A stretch of DNA of 64,000 nucleotides, taken from Incurvaria masculella (taxonomy: Eukaryota; Arthropoda; Insecta; Lepidoptera; Incurvariidae). A program made the translations under genes and the position numbers. The first letter of the stretch is position 1, and every line of letters starts with the position of its first letter. Positions 25,347 to 36,100 of this stretch are shown here, piece after piece. The stretch is taken from contig OX335665.1 in NCBI GenBank assembly GCA_946894095.1, forward strand, positions 2,676,001 through 2,740,000, given 5' to 3'. The notes under the pieces are model-generated. The model saw only the letters and a list, made by a program, of their open reading frames with translations. It was not told the DNA's origin and did not search any database.

Positions 25347-25460
25347 CATAAGAACTAGGTGCCATGCCAGGACCTTCCTTTTATTGCTCGGCTACATTAA
25401 ACTGTATGGAAAACACGGACAAAGTTCATCGCCGCTTCGACCATCGTTCATTCAAGTACG
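25347..25460 (-). mobile_element. SINE body fragment
   Basis: AACTAGGTGCCATGCCAGG through CGCTTCGACCATCGTTCATT. It abuts the LINE scrap that follows. Confidence 0.55.
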
Positions 25461-25632
25461 AATATGGACGTTGCTCTGTGAAACTTGCATCCCTTTTTCG
25501 TTCCCATCCTACCTATATGCGGAGCACCCGCCGCGGAGAATCCGAGCACCCCTTGCGGTGGAAATTAGGCTTTTGAGAATTTACCATTTCTCAAACTCAT
25601 TTCTCTGCCGCCGGCCAAGTCGGCAAAGTAAA
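25448..25632 (+). pseudogene. LINE ORF2 scrap, same family as 21040
   Basis: CSVKLASLFRSHPTYMRSTRR parallels CSVELASLIPPHPTYIRSTRR-like sequence after 21226. Confidence 0.55.
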
Positions 25633-25764
25633 CTGAAATTGACCTCTTAGAATGTTATGAAACGCTACTAAGCGTCAAATATAATTACTTGCCTGCATGT
25701 TCACCCGGCGTGTTTATTTAAAATGGTAACCCACCGGTCGAAATATATCGTGACTGCGTCTTAA

Positions 25765-26245
25765 CAGAGTCGTTACCCTATCAATTCTCCATACTACGGG
25801 CGATAAATGTTTCCACGCTCTTAATGTTTTAGTAGGTTTTTGAAATTTTGGATTGTAAAATGTATTATAGAAATCTATGTCTGGATTTTTTTTTAATTTT
25901 TTAATACATCTTTTAGTTTGGAAAATATTGGCTAATAAACATTAGAAAAAAGTTGTCTTTTTTTACGTTCAATTTCGATTTTTTTTACTGAAAAATACAA
26001 CATTTACAAAAAAATCAATACATATGGATATAGAATGAAGCTTTCTCAAGTAATAAAGAAAACATTGATTCAATTCTGACATAGTTTAGGGGTAGGGAAA
26101 CGTTATAGCCTGGAAGACGATTTCGCTATTTTAATGGCGTCGCCGTGCAACATTGTGCCTTAGCCAATGGAAAAATAATGCATTTCTTAAAAAAATCAAA
26201 TGTTACATTTCCTGTGACTTCAAGACAGCCTTGAGAATGGCCCGC
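25765..26245. repeat. 480-bp TIR-like repeat (family Q), in the 3' flank of exon 7'
   Basis: TTACCCTATCAATTCTCCAT and ACTACGGGCGATAA at the left, GTGACTTCAAGACAGCCTTGA at the right. Same family as 35818 and 62895. Confidence 0.65.
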
Positions 26246-26296
26246 ATGGTATGCTTTCCATAAAAAAGTGCCGCCATCCGTATCAAAACTCTTTAA

Positions 26297-26537
26297 TCAC
26301 GCCTCGTTACGGTAACGCTGGTGGAAGCGCTCGGCCTCCCGCCAGCCGGTCTCCAGGGCGCCGTGCACCGTGGAGAAGTGGTGAGCGCTCGTGGCCTCCC
26401 CGGCGAAGAGGACGCGCGGGCTCGCGGCGTCGGGCAGCGGCGAGCCGAGCTCCGCCACGGCCGTCGGGATCGCGTCCGTGGCGAGACCGCGGAACGAGTA
26501 CGAGCCGCGGATGTCGGAGTCCGAGTACCACGTCGAC
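26297..26537 (-). CDS. Duplicate terminal exon of PAO-A (alternative or orphan exon 7')
   Basis: This is a 241-nt copy of exon 7 with an intact frame, its own acceptor (AACCCCCAG|G) and the same stop. It encodes STWYSDSDIRGSYSFRG through to the FAGEAT and STVHGA motifs. Against the proximal exon it has few changes, including PDV to SDI. It is in the right phase to be spliced from exon 6, skipping the proximal copy and its poly(A) signal. Whether it is used is unknown. Confidence 0.7.
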
Positions 26538-26544
26538 CTGGGGG

Positions 26545-26671
26545 TTACCTTGGTAAATAATTTAAGGAAGGTCCTTGCATGGCACCTAGTTACCATGTGG
26601 TGTGTTGGGCTAATACCATGACAGAAGGTGTGGTATTAGCCATCCATGTCCAGTCACATAAAAAAAAAACT
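26545..26671 (+). mobile_element. SINE 3' half between the two terminal exons of PAO-A
   Basis: TAAGGAAGGTCCTTGCATGG through CCATCCATGTCCAGTCACAT and A(9). Lies between exon 7' and the proximal 3' flank. Confidence 0.65.
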
Positions 26672-26831
26672 CGCCGGGTCAGTTTAAGTGAGTAAGTGAT
26701 TGTTTGACGTTTATAGTTGCATTTTTCACCATGCTAACTGTCAAACTTCGCGCTATTCGGCAAAGTAAACTGAAACTGACCACTTAGCATAATGACGTCA
26801 TATTTAATTACTTATCTGTTCACCTGGCGCG

Positions 26832-26837
26832 TTTATT
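26832..26837 (-). terminator. Candidate poly(A) signal after the proximal terminal exon of PAO-A
   Basis: AATAAA on the minus strand about 100 nt after the stop at 26940 and before the second terminal exon. Its context (CGTTTATTTA on the plus strand) recurs at 25713-25718 behind the distal exon, so each duplicated exon seems to carry its own signal. An ATTAAA also overlaps each stop codon. Confidence 0.4.
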
Positions 26838-26939
26838 TACCATGTTAACCCCCTGGTCGAAATAAACTCGTGAAGAATTGCCCATAAGGTAAGTCGCCCC
26901 TCATAAAAAATGCCGCCATCTGTATTCAAAACTCTTTAA

Positions 26940-29900
26940 TCACGCCTCGTTACGGTAACGCTGGTGGAAGCGCTCGGCCTCCCGCCAGCCGGTCTCCAGG
27001 GCGCCGTGCACCGTGGAGAAGTGGTGAGCGCTCGTGGCCTCCCCGGCGAAGAGGACGCGCGGGCTCGCGGCGTCGGGCAGCGGCGAGCCGAGCTCCGCCA
27101 CGGCCGTCGGGATCGCGTCCGTGGCGAGACCGCGGAACGAGTACGAGCCGCGGACGTCGGGGTCCGAGTACCATGTTGACCTGGTCGAAATAGAGTCGTG
27201 AAACTGTAAGTTTGGAAAATACACGGCACCCACTGCTGTGACTGCTCCATGAAAACGTTTAAAATGTCCTGAGAGAAAAGTACATACTTTAATCACCATT
27301 TTCGTCGAATTATAAAGCTATATTTTTTTTTATATTTCCCTCAAGTAACTAAGGGGCTAATAGTAGTAGCGATGCGATAAAAACAGGCCTTGCTAATCAT
27401 GTAGGGCTGCTTGCCTGACCTCTTTCCCATCCCGATAGCCAAAAAATAAGCAATAGAATTTGATTAGGTAGCCTTTTTCTAGTTCAGACAAAATGGATGA
27501 CCGTATTAGCCCAACACGCTTTCCTTATATTTTACGGTTATATTGAACTGGATGGAAGACACGGACATTTTTCATTGCCGTTTCAACCATCATTCATATG
27601 ATATGATGTTACCGACCCTGGCTGGAGTAACCAAGGAAAGAGACCTACGTTTTACGTGGAATGGAAACCACGAACGACGAAATTCAGTGGTCATATTATC
27701 GACACAGCAAAAAGTGTTTTGATACTGCTTTGTTATTATGTTTGAAATATTAAAAAGATGATGTTACACCATTGAAAAAATCGAATCAACTCTTGCGGTT
27801 GGTGTGGTTAATGAATGAAAGCTGAATCCTCACCTGCGTATATCCTTAGCATCTGGAACGGTAACATTGCTTTTACTGAAGAATATTTCCAACAAATTCT
27901 TAGTCTTTTCTTTGACAACATCGATGTTGAGGGTCTCCATGTACCTGGCTGCGGCACCCGTTATCTTTAAACTCATTACATGGTCGTTGCTCATAGTTAT
28001 ATAGAAACTATTGATGTCCAAGATCCACCAGTCTCCCGCTGGTATTTTGCTTCGATCTTCTAGAGAATAAAGAAAAAAAAACGTACGTGACATGAAACCG
28101 ATTAAAAAATATGGTAAAGTTCTCTTAAATTCTGAAAACAGGTATCAAGAGGTGAAATAATGTCGATTAAAAAAATGATGAGTGGTTGTTCAAAAGAGGC
28201 AACCGATCTTAAATCAACAAATATAGCTTACTATTTTTTTTTATTCCAGATGTAAAAATTAGATGAACAGATTTAAAAACATTCAACATGGATTTTTTTT
28301 TAACTTTCAAATGAAATCGTCTTGATAACCGTTCAATATTTTAATTTTATAATAATGTAAAAGATAGATTTCAACGTAAATAAATTCAAGTTAGAACGTT
28401 AGTAAATTTAGAACGTTCAATCGTGGATAATTAGTTTTTATTTCATGTTTCTAAGCACGGAAAGTAATACAAACAGATATTTTCTATTCATTGAACGGCG
28501 AAATTAAAAATGAAAAAGTATTTAGTTAAATAAGTTTCAACCACAATACAGTTATGTAGTAATCTAGTCAACTATCATAGACATTATATATACAAACATG
28601 AAAACAATGCATTTCTAATAAATAATTAATTATATATTTTTTTAAATGTCCTTTCTAATCCGAGTCAGATTTAATTGACTCATTTGTGTCGTAATTGATC
28701 AACGTACGACAAGTTCATACCATTGTTCCATAGAAACACCATCCACGTTTGCTCCCCCCACCAAATATTTTCATAGTAAAGGCATATTCTATCGACCACA
28801 CCGATCGACAGTGCCGCTATAGATCGCATTTTCTGAACTGGCAGAGAAGGTTCAAACAGTGTAGCGTGACTGTGCTTCAGCACTCCAAGGGACACTGTCA
28901 TAATTACAGCCTTTGCTTGGTATGTGTTCGCCCCAGCAGTAACAATTACTGTTCCATCGTAAGACCAATCTATCTTCGTCACCTGTTGGCACAATGTTTT
29001 GAAGACATGTTATAGATCCCAAGATCAAAAAGCGAAAATGCTAAAAAAAATATTAAAAAACCTTAGTGAGACGCGTTTGAAACACTTTGTTAGCAGTATG
29101 TCTTGAAGAATTAACATTTTCACAAATGTAGTATGTACTTACTTTTTTATTGAGGAGGATATCCACTGGTACCCATGCTCCATGATCGGGGTTGCTCAAC
29201 AGAATATCAAACAATGTCCGATAACCAAACCTGAAAGTAACAAAATGAATAGATAAACGTAGTAAGAAATGTACAATTATATTTATTTTGTAAGTTACTT
29301 AATGCAAAACTTTGGTTTCATTTGCTTCCTCATACAAACAGATTGATACACAGAGTTCCTAATTTTTTCAGTCGCTGTCAGTGTGTTTCAGAGTTGAGTA
29401 AAACATTTATTCATTTAAACTTGCAGAGTCAAGGAAACCAGCAATAATACTGATAATAATAAGAAAAAAAAAACTTGCTGTATTTTATTTGATTTTATCG
29501 GCTATGTAATTCGGCCAAATATCCTATCACCTCCTACAAAGTAAGTTACTCAAAGCTAGTTAGTAGAAATACTACTCGTATGCTTAATGTCAGTCAATGT
29601 TTGAAATTGATAAGCATCAACCATTATGAAGTCAGAGAAAACATGAGTATTTTAATTAAAGAAAAGTTTATAAACCTGTGCCATGACCATCCTTGGCTTC
29701 CCGGACATTGCTTATAGTATCCGTCCCCCTTGATGCTGAGATCGTGCCAGGAATCCGTCGCGTCCAAAGAAGCTAGGACCAGCTCAAACATCCTTAGGAA
29801 ATTGCTGCAGAAGTCCTTATTGGACAAAATACTTGGCTTATCTGCTACGTAATCATGGAATTCCTTAATGAAATACTGCCCGACTGTGATGTTATCGGAA

Positions 29901-31793
29901 TCTCCTCCCTCATAGTACAAATGGTAGAAATGTTCAAAGAGCTCAGCTACAGCAGTTTCGTTCAGGCCATCTCTGCCACTGAAATTGAGATTTCTTCCGG
30001 TACTGAAGCTTGGAGTCCAGTGAGTATCGATGATCGAGATATTGTATTGGCGAGCTAACTTAAAACTCGCGCACTGAAACATAAAATAATAATATTATAA
30101 ATATGATGTGTACTGGTGCCTACATTATATGTCCATTTTACGATTCCATAAATACGTCTAAATTATCACATCAAGACTTGAGTATAGCAGACGAGGCACG
30201 AATATTGAAAAAATGCTGCAGAAATGAGTTCCTTGAGGAATGTATGAGGAGTTAATTTAACGTTTTTTTTTTAAATTACTGGATCATAGTGCAGTATCAA
30301 TTGAAAAACATGTTGTGTCGAGAATCGAAACGGAAGTGTGAGGATGGTTTGGATACATGGAACGAATGGGTGACGAAAGAATGACGAATCAAATTTACGG
30401 AGTAGAAGGGAGCGGAAGTGTCATGCTCGGGCAACCCAGGAGAGCGTACCGCGACCAAGTCGATGTAATATTTCGTAACGGCTAACTACGTAGCATCCGT
30501 AATCGTAGAGCGTGTATGAAAAGATATTTGCCTGTAGATGAAGCGAAATAGGTACGCTGTGATCGTACCGTTTGGCGCTCTATAATCTCTGCCTACCCCT
30601 CCGGGAAAGCAGTGTGAAGGTAAGCATGTCTATAGTATAATCATATTCTTAGCTTCCCACACTTTCCACACCGCACGACGGAAGGCTGGAGTGACTCTCC
30701 AGATAGCCGGGTCCTAGTGCAGTACCTCGCCATGAATCCACTCAGCGCCCAACTCGACCAGGCCGACTCCGAACTCCTGCGTGTTGACCCTGCCTCCGAG
30801 CCGGCCCTTGCTCTCCAGCCCCAGCACTCGATACCCGCGCCTCGACAGCCTAGTCAGCGCGCCCACTCCAGACGCTCCAAGGCCGACCACTATCGCATCG
30901 TACGGCTCCGAGAGAGCGCAGGAGGCAATAGCCGAAAACAATATTATCCCTGAATGAAAACGAAGGATTATTGACCTTTTACCAACTATGCGTCAAGTTC
31001 TAACAAAGGTACAAGACACAGTGCTTAATTGGTTATATTTGAGCATGAGCAAAAGTTTTATCACTCCCACTTACTCGAAATCTCAAAAAAAAATCCCTTC
31101 ATTCTTATTACTTTCTTCGGAGTGACTTTATTTAATTTTGAATCTATTGAATCAAACGGTGGATCAATGGATTGCACCCCGTGATCATCATATCATCAAG
31201 GCAGCAATTTTATACCTGCCAGTTCCATTACTTCTTTTTTTTTATGTGACTGGACATGATGGCTAATACCACACTTTCTGTTATGGTATTAGCCCAACAC
31301 ACCACATGGAAACTAGGTGCCATGCCAGGACCTTCCTTATATTGCTCGGCTACATTGAACTGGATGGAAAACACGGACAATTTTCATTGCCGCTTCGACC
31401 ATCGTTCATTCAATGCGATGGTACCAACCCGGGCGGGATTAACCCTACCACCTAGTAAGTAAGGAAGGGGACCTACAGTTTAACGTGGAATCCGAACCAC
31501 GGCCAGCCTCTCTCAACGGTCTAATGGTCACCCATCCAAGACCAGACCGGACCCAGCGTTGCTTAACTTCGGAGAGCGATCGCCGAAGTGTCGCGCCACT
31601 GGGCCACTGAGGCTGACAGAACGAATGCTTTATTTCAGGATATATATTAAACAGTACTGTACAGTCATTTTTTTTAAGTTGGTTGATACCATCTTCCAAA
31701 ACATGGGATCCATTATCATTAAAACCCCCAACATCTATAGAAAAATATTCATCTCGCTGCAAAATTGAGCTCACCAAATCTGCCTGACTTCAT
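26940..31793 (-). CDS. PAO-A: secreted flavin amine oxidase paralog with Lys-to-Arg at the flavin site, 7 exons, complete
   Basis: Exons, in transcript order: 31793-31775, 30949-30726, 30073-29676, 29230-29143, 28982-28721, 28059-27834, 27180-26940. All introns are GT..AG with the same phases as PAO-B, and exons 3 to 6 have exactly the same lengths as in PAO-B. The product is 485 aa. The signal peptide is MKSGRFG followed by IILFSAIASCALS. It is followed by VVGLGASGVGALTRL, LGGRVNT, GAEWIHGE, and the C-terminal LFAGEATSAHHFSTVHGA. Sequons NFSG, NETA, NITV and NVTV agree with a secreted protein. In exon 5 the motif reads GVVDRICL: R308 replaces the lysine that in LSD1, maize PAO and spermine oxidase lies near flavin N5. 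Either activity is weakened or altered, or the protein has another role. A second terminal exon lies downstream at 26537-26297 and could replace exon 7. Confidence 0.87.
27485..27680 (-). mobile_element. SINE fragment in PAO-A intron 6
   Basis: ATTAGCCCAACACGC through GAACTGGATGGAAGACACGG to GACCTACGTTTTACGTGGAA. Divergent and lacking head and tail. Confidence 0.6.
30330..30640 (+). repeat. LINE scrap in PAO-A intron 2
   Basis: Encodes VRMVWIHGTNG-like and QPRRAYRDQVDVIF, recalling LINE ORF2 tails of the RVKRWWGHV type. Part is shared with 2110-2215. Confidence 0.45.
31234..31617 (-). mobile_element. 5S-headed SINE, full length, in PAO-A intron 1
   Basis: The head (CCTCAGTGGCCCAGTGG, GAAGTTAAGCAACGC, CTTGGATGGGTGACC) is at 31617 and the tail TCACATAAAAAAAAA at 31234. 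Same orientation as the gene. Confidence 0.8.
31775..31793 (-). CDS. PAO-A exon 1, 19-nt coding micro-exon
   Basis: The exon reads ATG AAG TCA GGC AGA TTT G, then donor GTGAGC. Joined to exon 2 at 30949 (acceptor CATTCAG) it completes a signal peptide. The leader ACTGTGAC lies three bases before the ATG, as in PAO-B. A full SINE copy sits in the 825-bp intron that follows. Confidence 0.8.
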
Positions 31794-31812
31794 CGCGTCA
31801 CAGTTAAAATTA

Positions 31813-31818
31813 TACTGA
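31813..31818 (-). promoter_or_regulatory. Initiator-like element of PAO-A
   Basis: TCAGTA on the minus strand begins 25 bases before the ATG, at the same spacing as in PAO-B. The downstream ACTGTGAC is also conserved, while the nine bases between differ, which argues for constraint on both blocks. Confidence 0.5.
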
Positions 31819-32394
31819 ACTTCAACATAATAATGCTACAAACATTACATTATCATGCATTAATTATTACATCAGAGTTGAAAGTTCATTTGTTGTACTT
31901 TACGTTAATATACATTGGTGCAAAAAAACTGATAGCAAGATCAGACTTAGGTATCATTAAGGAGCGGAAATTAGGGCAGAGTATTTCATCAGTTAAGAAA
32001 AAAAATATTTTTTGTGGTAAATGTTGTATTAAACTGACATTCTATTTAAAAATGTCATGCACAAAAAAACCTTCTTTCTCACTGGTGCTTTTTGAATTCT
32101 CGGGCAAAAACTATCGGTCGTAGGATACTCAGTGATATGTAACTCTCTTTTCAGCGACATAAGCTTTTTAGGTACACATTAGAAATGGCGAGTTTATGAC
32201 TATGCTCCACTTAGATCTTTCTAGAAAGCCCAACACTACCGAAGAAGTGGGCAAACAATATATTCTTTCACCCTATCCATTTGTGTTACAATATAAACGT
32301 ACACATTCAAATCGAAACTAGAATAAAAAGGTTGCAGCTAATGGGTAGGTAGGTATTGATAAAACAATTCTCGTATCGTAAAACGCGACCCGAA

Positions 32395-32500
32395 CCGGAC
32401 ATGGATGGCTAATACTAATCCCACCATTATGATATTAGCTCAACATACCTTATTGTTTTACGCCGTGTCCGCAAATAAAAGGGTGACGCCCATGGGATTT
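32395..32500 (-). mobile_element. SINE 3' fragment
   Basis: ACATGGATGGCTAATACTAA and ATATTAGCTCAACATACC, then decays. Confidence 0.45.
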
Positions 32501-32967
32501 CGAGCTTTGATGGGGGCTGCGAGTACCATGCCTGCGGCAAGGTCCTCCTATGCATCATATTTGAAGGACTTAAAATTATATTTTGGGGTACATACCTCGG
32601 CATTCTGCAGTTTACAGAACTACAGGATCGATTGGTTATCATTAAAAGAACATTGACAGTACATGGGTTCATTCCCTTCCAGTTTCGCATTGAATGATGG
32701 TGGAAAGGAGATAGAAGGTTAGCCTTATTTATAGAAATCATGGTCCCGCGCCCCCTAGCTAAAAATCGCTAGTATACACAATTTGTTACCAACACATATG
32801 AAATAAGACAACACGTTATAAGGGCAATTTTTAATATCAGCCAGTCTAAATTATTATACCGCCAGCAGACAAAATTATGTTTGATACATGGAGGTGAAGG
32901 TTGATACACAAAAAATTAAGAAAGCATATTTTACTAATCACATGTTATAAATCATTTTACTTTTTGA

Positions 32968-32973
32968 TTTATT
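32968..32973 (-). terminator. Candidate poly(A) signal of PAO-B
   Basis: AATAAA on the minus strand about 150 nt after the TGA at 33124. It is the nearest canonical signal seen. No transcript evidence is available. Confidence 0.4.
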
Positions 32974-33123
32974 ATTTACGGCGCGATATATAGCGTACGC
33001 CAGGCTCTCGAAGAGGTGCCCGATGCCCATGAGCCTTTACCCTACACAGGGGCTGCAAAAACCATGCCGACCGTTACGTATAATATATTTCCTATACAAG
33101 TTTTATCATGTAATAAGTCGCCA

Positions 33124-36100
33124 TCAAGCAGTCTTGCTCTGGTAGTGTGCATGGAAGCGGTCTGCCTCCCGCCAGCCAGTCACCAGAGCGCCGTGCACCG
33201 TGGAGAAGTGATCGACGCTCGTGGCCTCCCCGGCGAAGAGGACGCGCGGGCTCGCGGCGTCGGGCAGCGGCGAGCCGAGCTCCGCCACGGCCGTGGGGAT
33301 CGCGTCGGTGACGAGCCCGCGGAACGAGTACGAGCCGCGGACGTCGGGGTCCGAATACCACGAGGACCTGTCAAAAATCTGTATGATCAGTCCGAGTCAA
33401 GTTTTTACTACTTATTTTGTGGTTTTACTTCTTCGACCTGTCAAAATCCAACTCGGACTGCCAATTTGTATGAAAACGCGGAGTCGGCGTTAACTGAAGC
33501 GCTGCTGTTTAATTCTTCATACATTTGAAGTCTCTCGATTTGTTTTAGTAATGTAAACATGCAAACATTCCCAGAAGGTCTAGTCAGCCAGGGAATTAAA
33601 AGACTACACCTCATGCCCCCAAGAATGAGAGGCCATATAGCACAACTGAGGGTGGCACTAAAAAAAAATGTAAATGTATAGTTATTGTGCGAAACATGGC
33701 TTAATAATAATAATAACATTTGAAAACGCTAGTCGATCAATTTAGATAATAAGTCGAGGCGAGTCGCAATTTAGATAATAAGTTCGCTCAGATTTCAGCA
33801 CTAAGATGTCACCCGTAAACACCATCTTCGTAAAAAATCACCTTTAGTCATACTTTGTATTAAAAATATGGTATAAATTGTAAGAGATTATTTTAAAATA
33901 ATGTATTTTTGCGTGCATGATAATTAATTTATAAAAATGTCCACAAGATGTCTATCAATCCATCTGTTGAAACGTATGTAAACATACGTAGCATAGCTAA
34001 AAATATTATTTCTTACAATATTATTTATTTAATATTTGCGATGCGAGAAATTATCTAATAAATAATATTTTTAGCTATGCTATCATACATTTTTACATAC
34101 GTGTGAATTAGGGTCAAAATCTAAAACATATGTATTGTTTTAGAAAAAATATAATGCAACTTATTGACATAGATAACATAGCATTATGTTAATTTGAGTT
34201 TCAGCGACATCTACATTTGAAGCATTGTAATCAGATTTTGAAAATAATCTGAAAAAGTTTTGGTCGTGACATTTGTCGGAAGCAGGACGTCCAAGTGTAT
34301 ATGTCGCTGAAACTCAAATTAATGAGATAACGGTAATGTCGTATCCATTAAATACACATAAAATTATCATAGCATTATGTGTATTTATAGGTCTACAAAA
34401 TGCATTTAGTGACATCGGTTAGAAGACAATATAGATAGCAAAAAGGCTCAGAAATATTATTGTTATTAAAACAGCATTTTTTTTTTCGAAAGCTGCCAAC
34501 GTAGCACATCAAACTTTAAAAATACGTAGCACTCACATTAACCTAATGCAATGACGTTTGGAATACATCAAGGGTCTGTTTTGGGTCCACTTCTGTTTCT
34601 TATAAATACATTGATGAAATAAAAATATAATAATAAACTACACGGACAATTGCCATTGCCGATGGACCTTATCTATCTACTTTGACAATGATTGTAAATC
34701 AACAATTTTTTTTGCTCATATAACCTTTTTATAAATTGCAAACGGTTGCATCGCCGCCATGTACCTTCCTAAGTCAAATTTCCTTTCGATATATCATTTG
34801 CCCGATTTATAATTTCCACGTCTACAATCAGCACGTCCTCCTTAGGAAGATGTCAGAGGAAAACAGGATTTAAAGGTTCACCTCTCAAACGCCTTTGCAA
34901 AAGCAACCCGAACACGGAATCTGTTTCATAACACTCAAATAAGCTGAATTGTCGCCAGTTTGAGTGAAACTTCATAAGAAAAGTCACTGATGCGGTTTCC
35001 GTACTCGTATTGGCATAGCCATGATTAAGATCCCACAAACCTGCGAATATCCTTGGCGTCCGGCACGGTTCTGTTGCTGTTACTATAGAATATCTCCAGT
35101 AGTCGCTTGGTTTTCTCTTTTACAACTGCTATGTCCAGTGTTTCCATGTGACGGGCCGCCGCTCCTGTGATCCACATAGTAATGACGTGGTCGTGGCTCA
35201 TCGGAACGGAGAAACTATTGATGTCCATAACCCACCAGTCTTCGGCCGGAATCTTGCTTCGGTCCTCTGAAATATTATATGATCCATGGATCTTTCTTTC
35301 ATGTTTTTTGTTTCGGAGCTGGATGACATTGTCTTTCAGACTTTGTCCTTAATCTCAAAAGGAACTAAGAATCATGCCACACCTTGCCTCGGCCATTCTG
35401 GTAGCTACTTACTGATGGGCTGACTACCTTACTGCCCTGTCCTAATATATTACCTTGGTGTGTCTGAGCCATAACTCATACAATACCTAGTAAACTGGGA
35501 AGAGAATTTACATTCTTACTTGGTTTTCGAATCATGGAGTTATCCATATTCGGAGTGAAAATAGATATTTCAAACTAAAATAAAATAGAAGGAGACAATA
35601 AGAAGATAACGATCAGATTCCATTCAGTAGCCAAGTTTCCCGGCATTTAATTTCAGCGGGTTAGACAAGAAAAAAAGGCGACTTGAAACATCAGAAGCCA
35701 CTTTTAACTCAATTAAAATTTTAGAATCCCAAAAGACACGAAAAGTATATTTTTTCCTTTGTGAACTACATATTTTTTAAAGTTTTAATAAAAGTTTCTT
35801 GAAAAAATTAAAAAGATCCTTAAGAGCGTCGCTACCCTATTAATTCCCCATGCTACGGGTGATAACTCTTTACATGCTCTTAAACTCTTAAACAGAGATT
35901 GGAAATTTTGGATTCTAAAATATATTGTGGAAATCTATGCCTGATTTTTTTTATTAAACGCCTTTTAGTTTGGAAAAAAATTAGCTAATAAACATTAAGA
36001 AAAAGTTGTCTCTTATTACGTTCATTTTCAATTAGTGTTTTACTGAAAAATACATATATTTACAAAAAAAAACAAAACCTACAGACATAAAATGAAGATT

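Larger units (their letters stand above)
31800..33120. other. Intergenic spacer between PAO-B and PAO-A
   Basis: About 1.3 kb containing the PAO-A initiator, a SINE fragment and the PAO-B poly(A) signal. No other gene seen. Confidence 0.5.

Noticed and set aside
26307..27179. Arg/Pro-rich frames over exon 7 and 7'
   Set aside because: Out-of-frame shadows of the GC-rich terminal exon.
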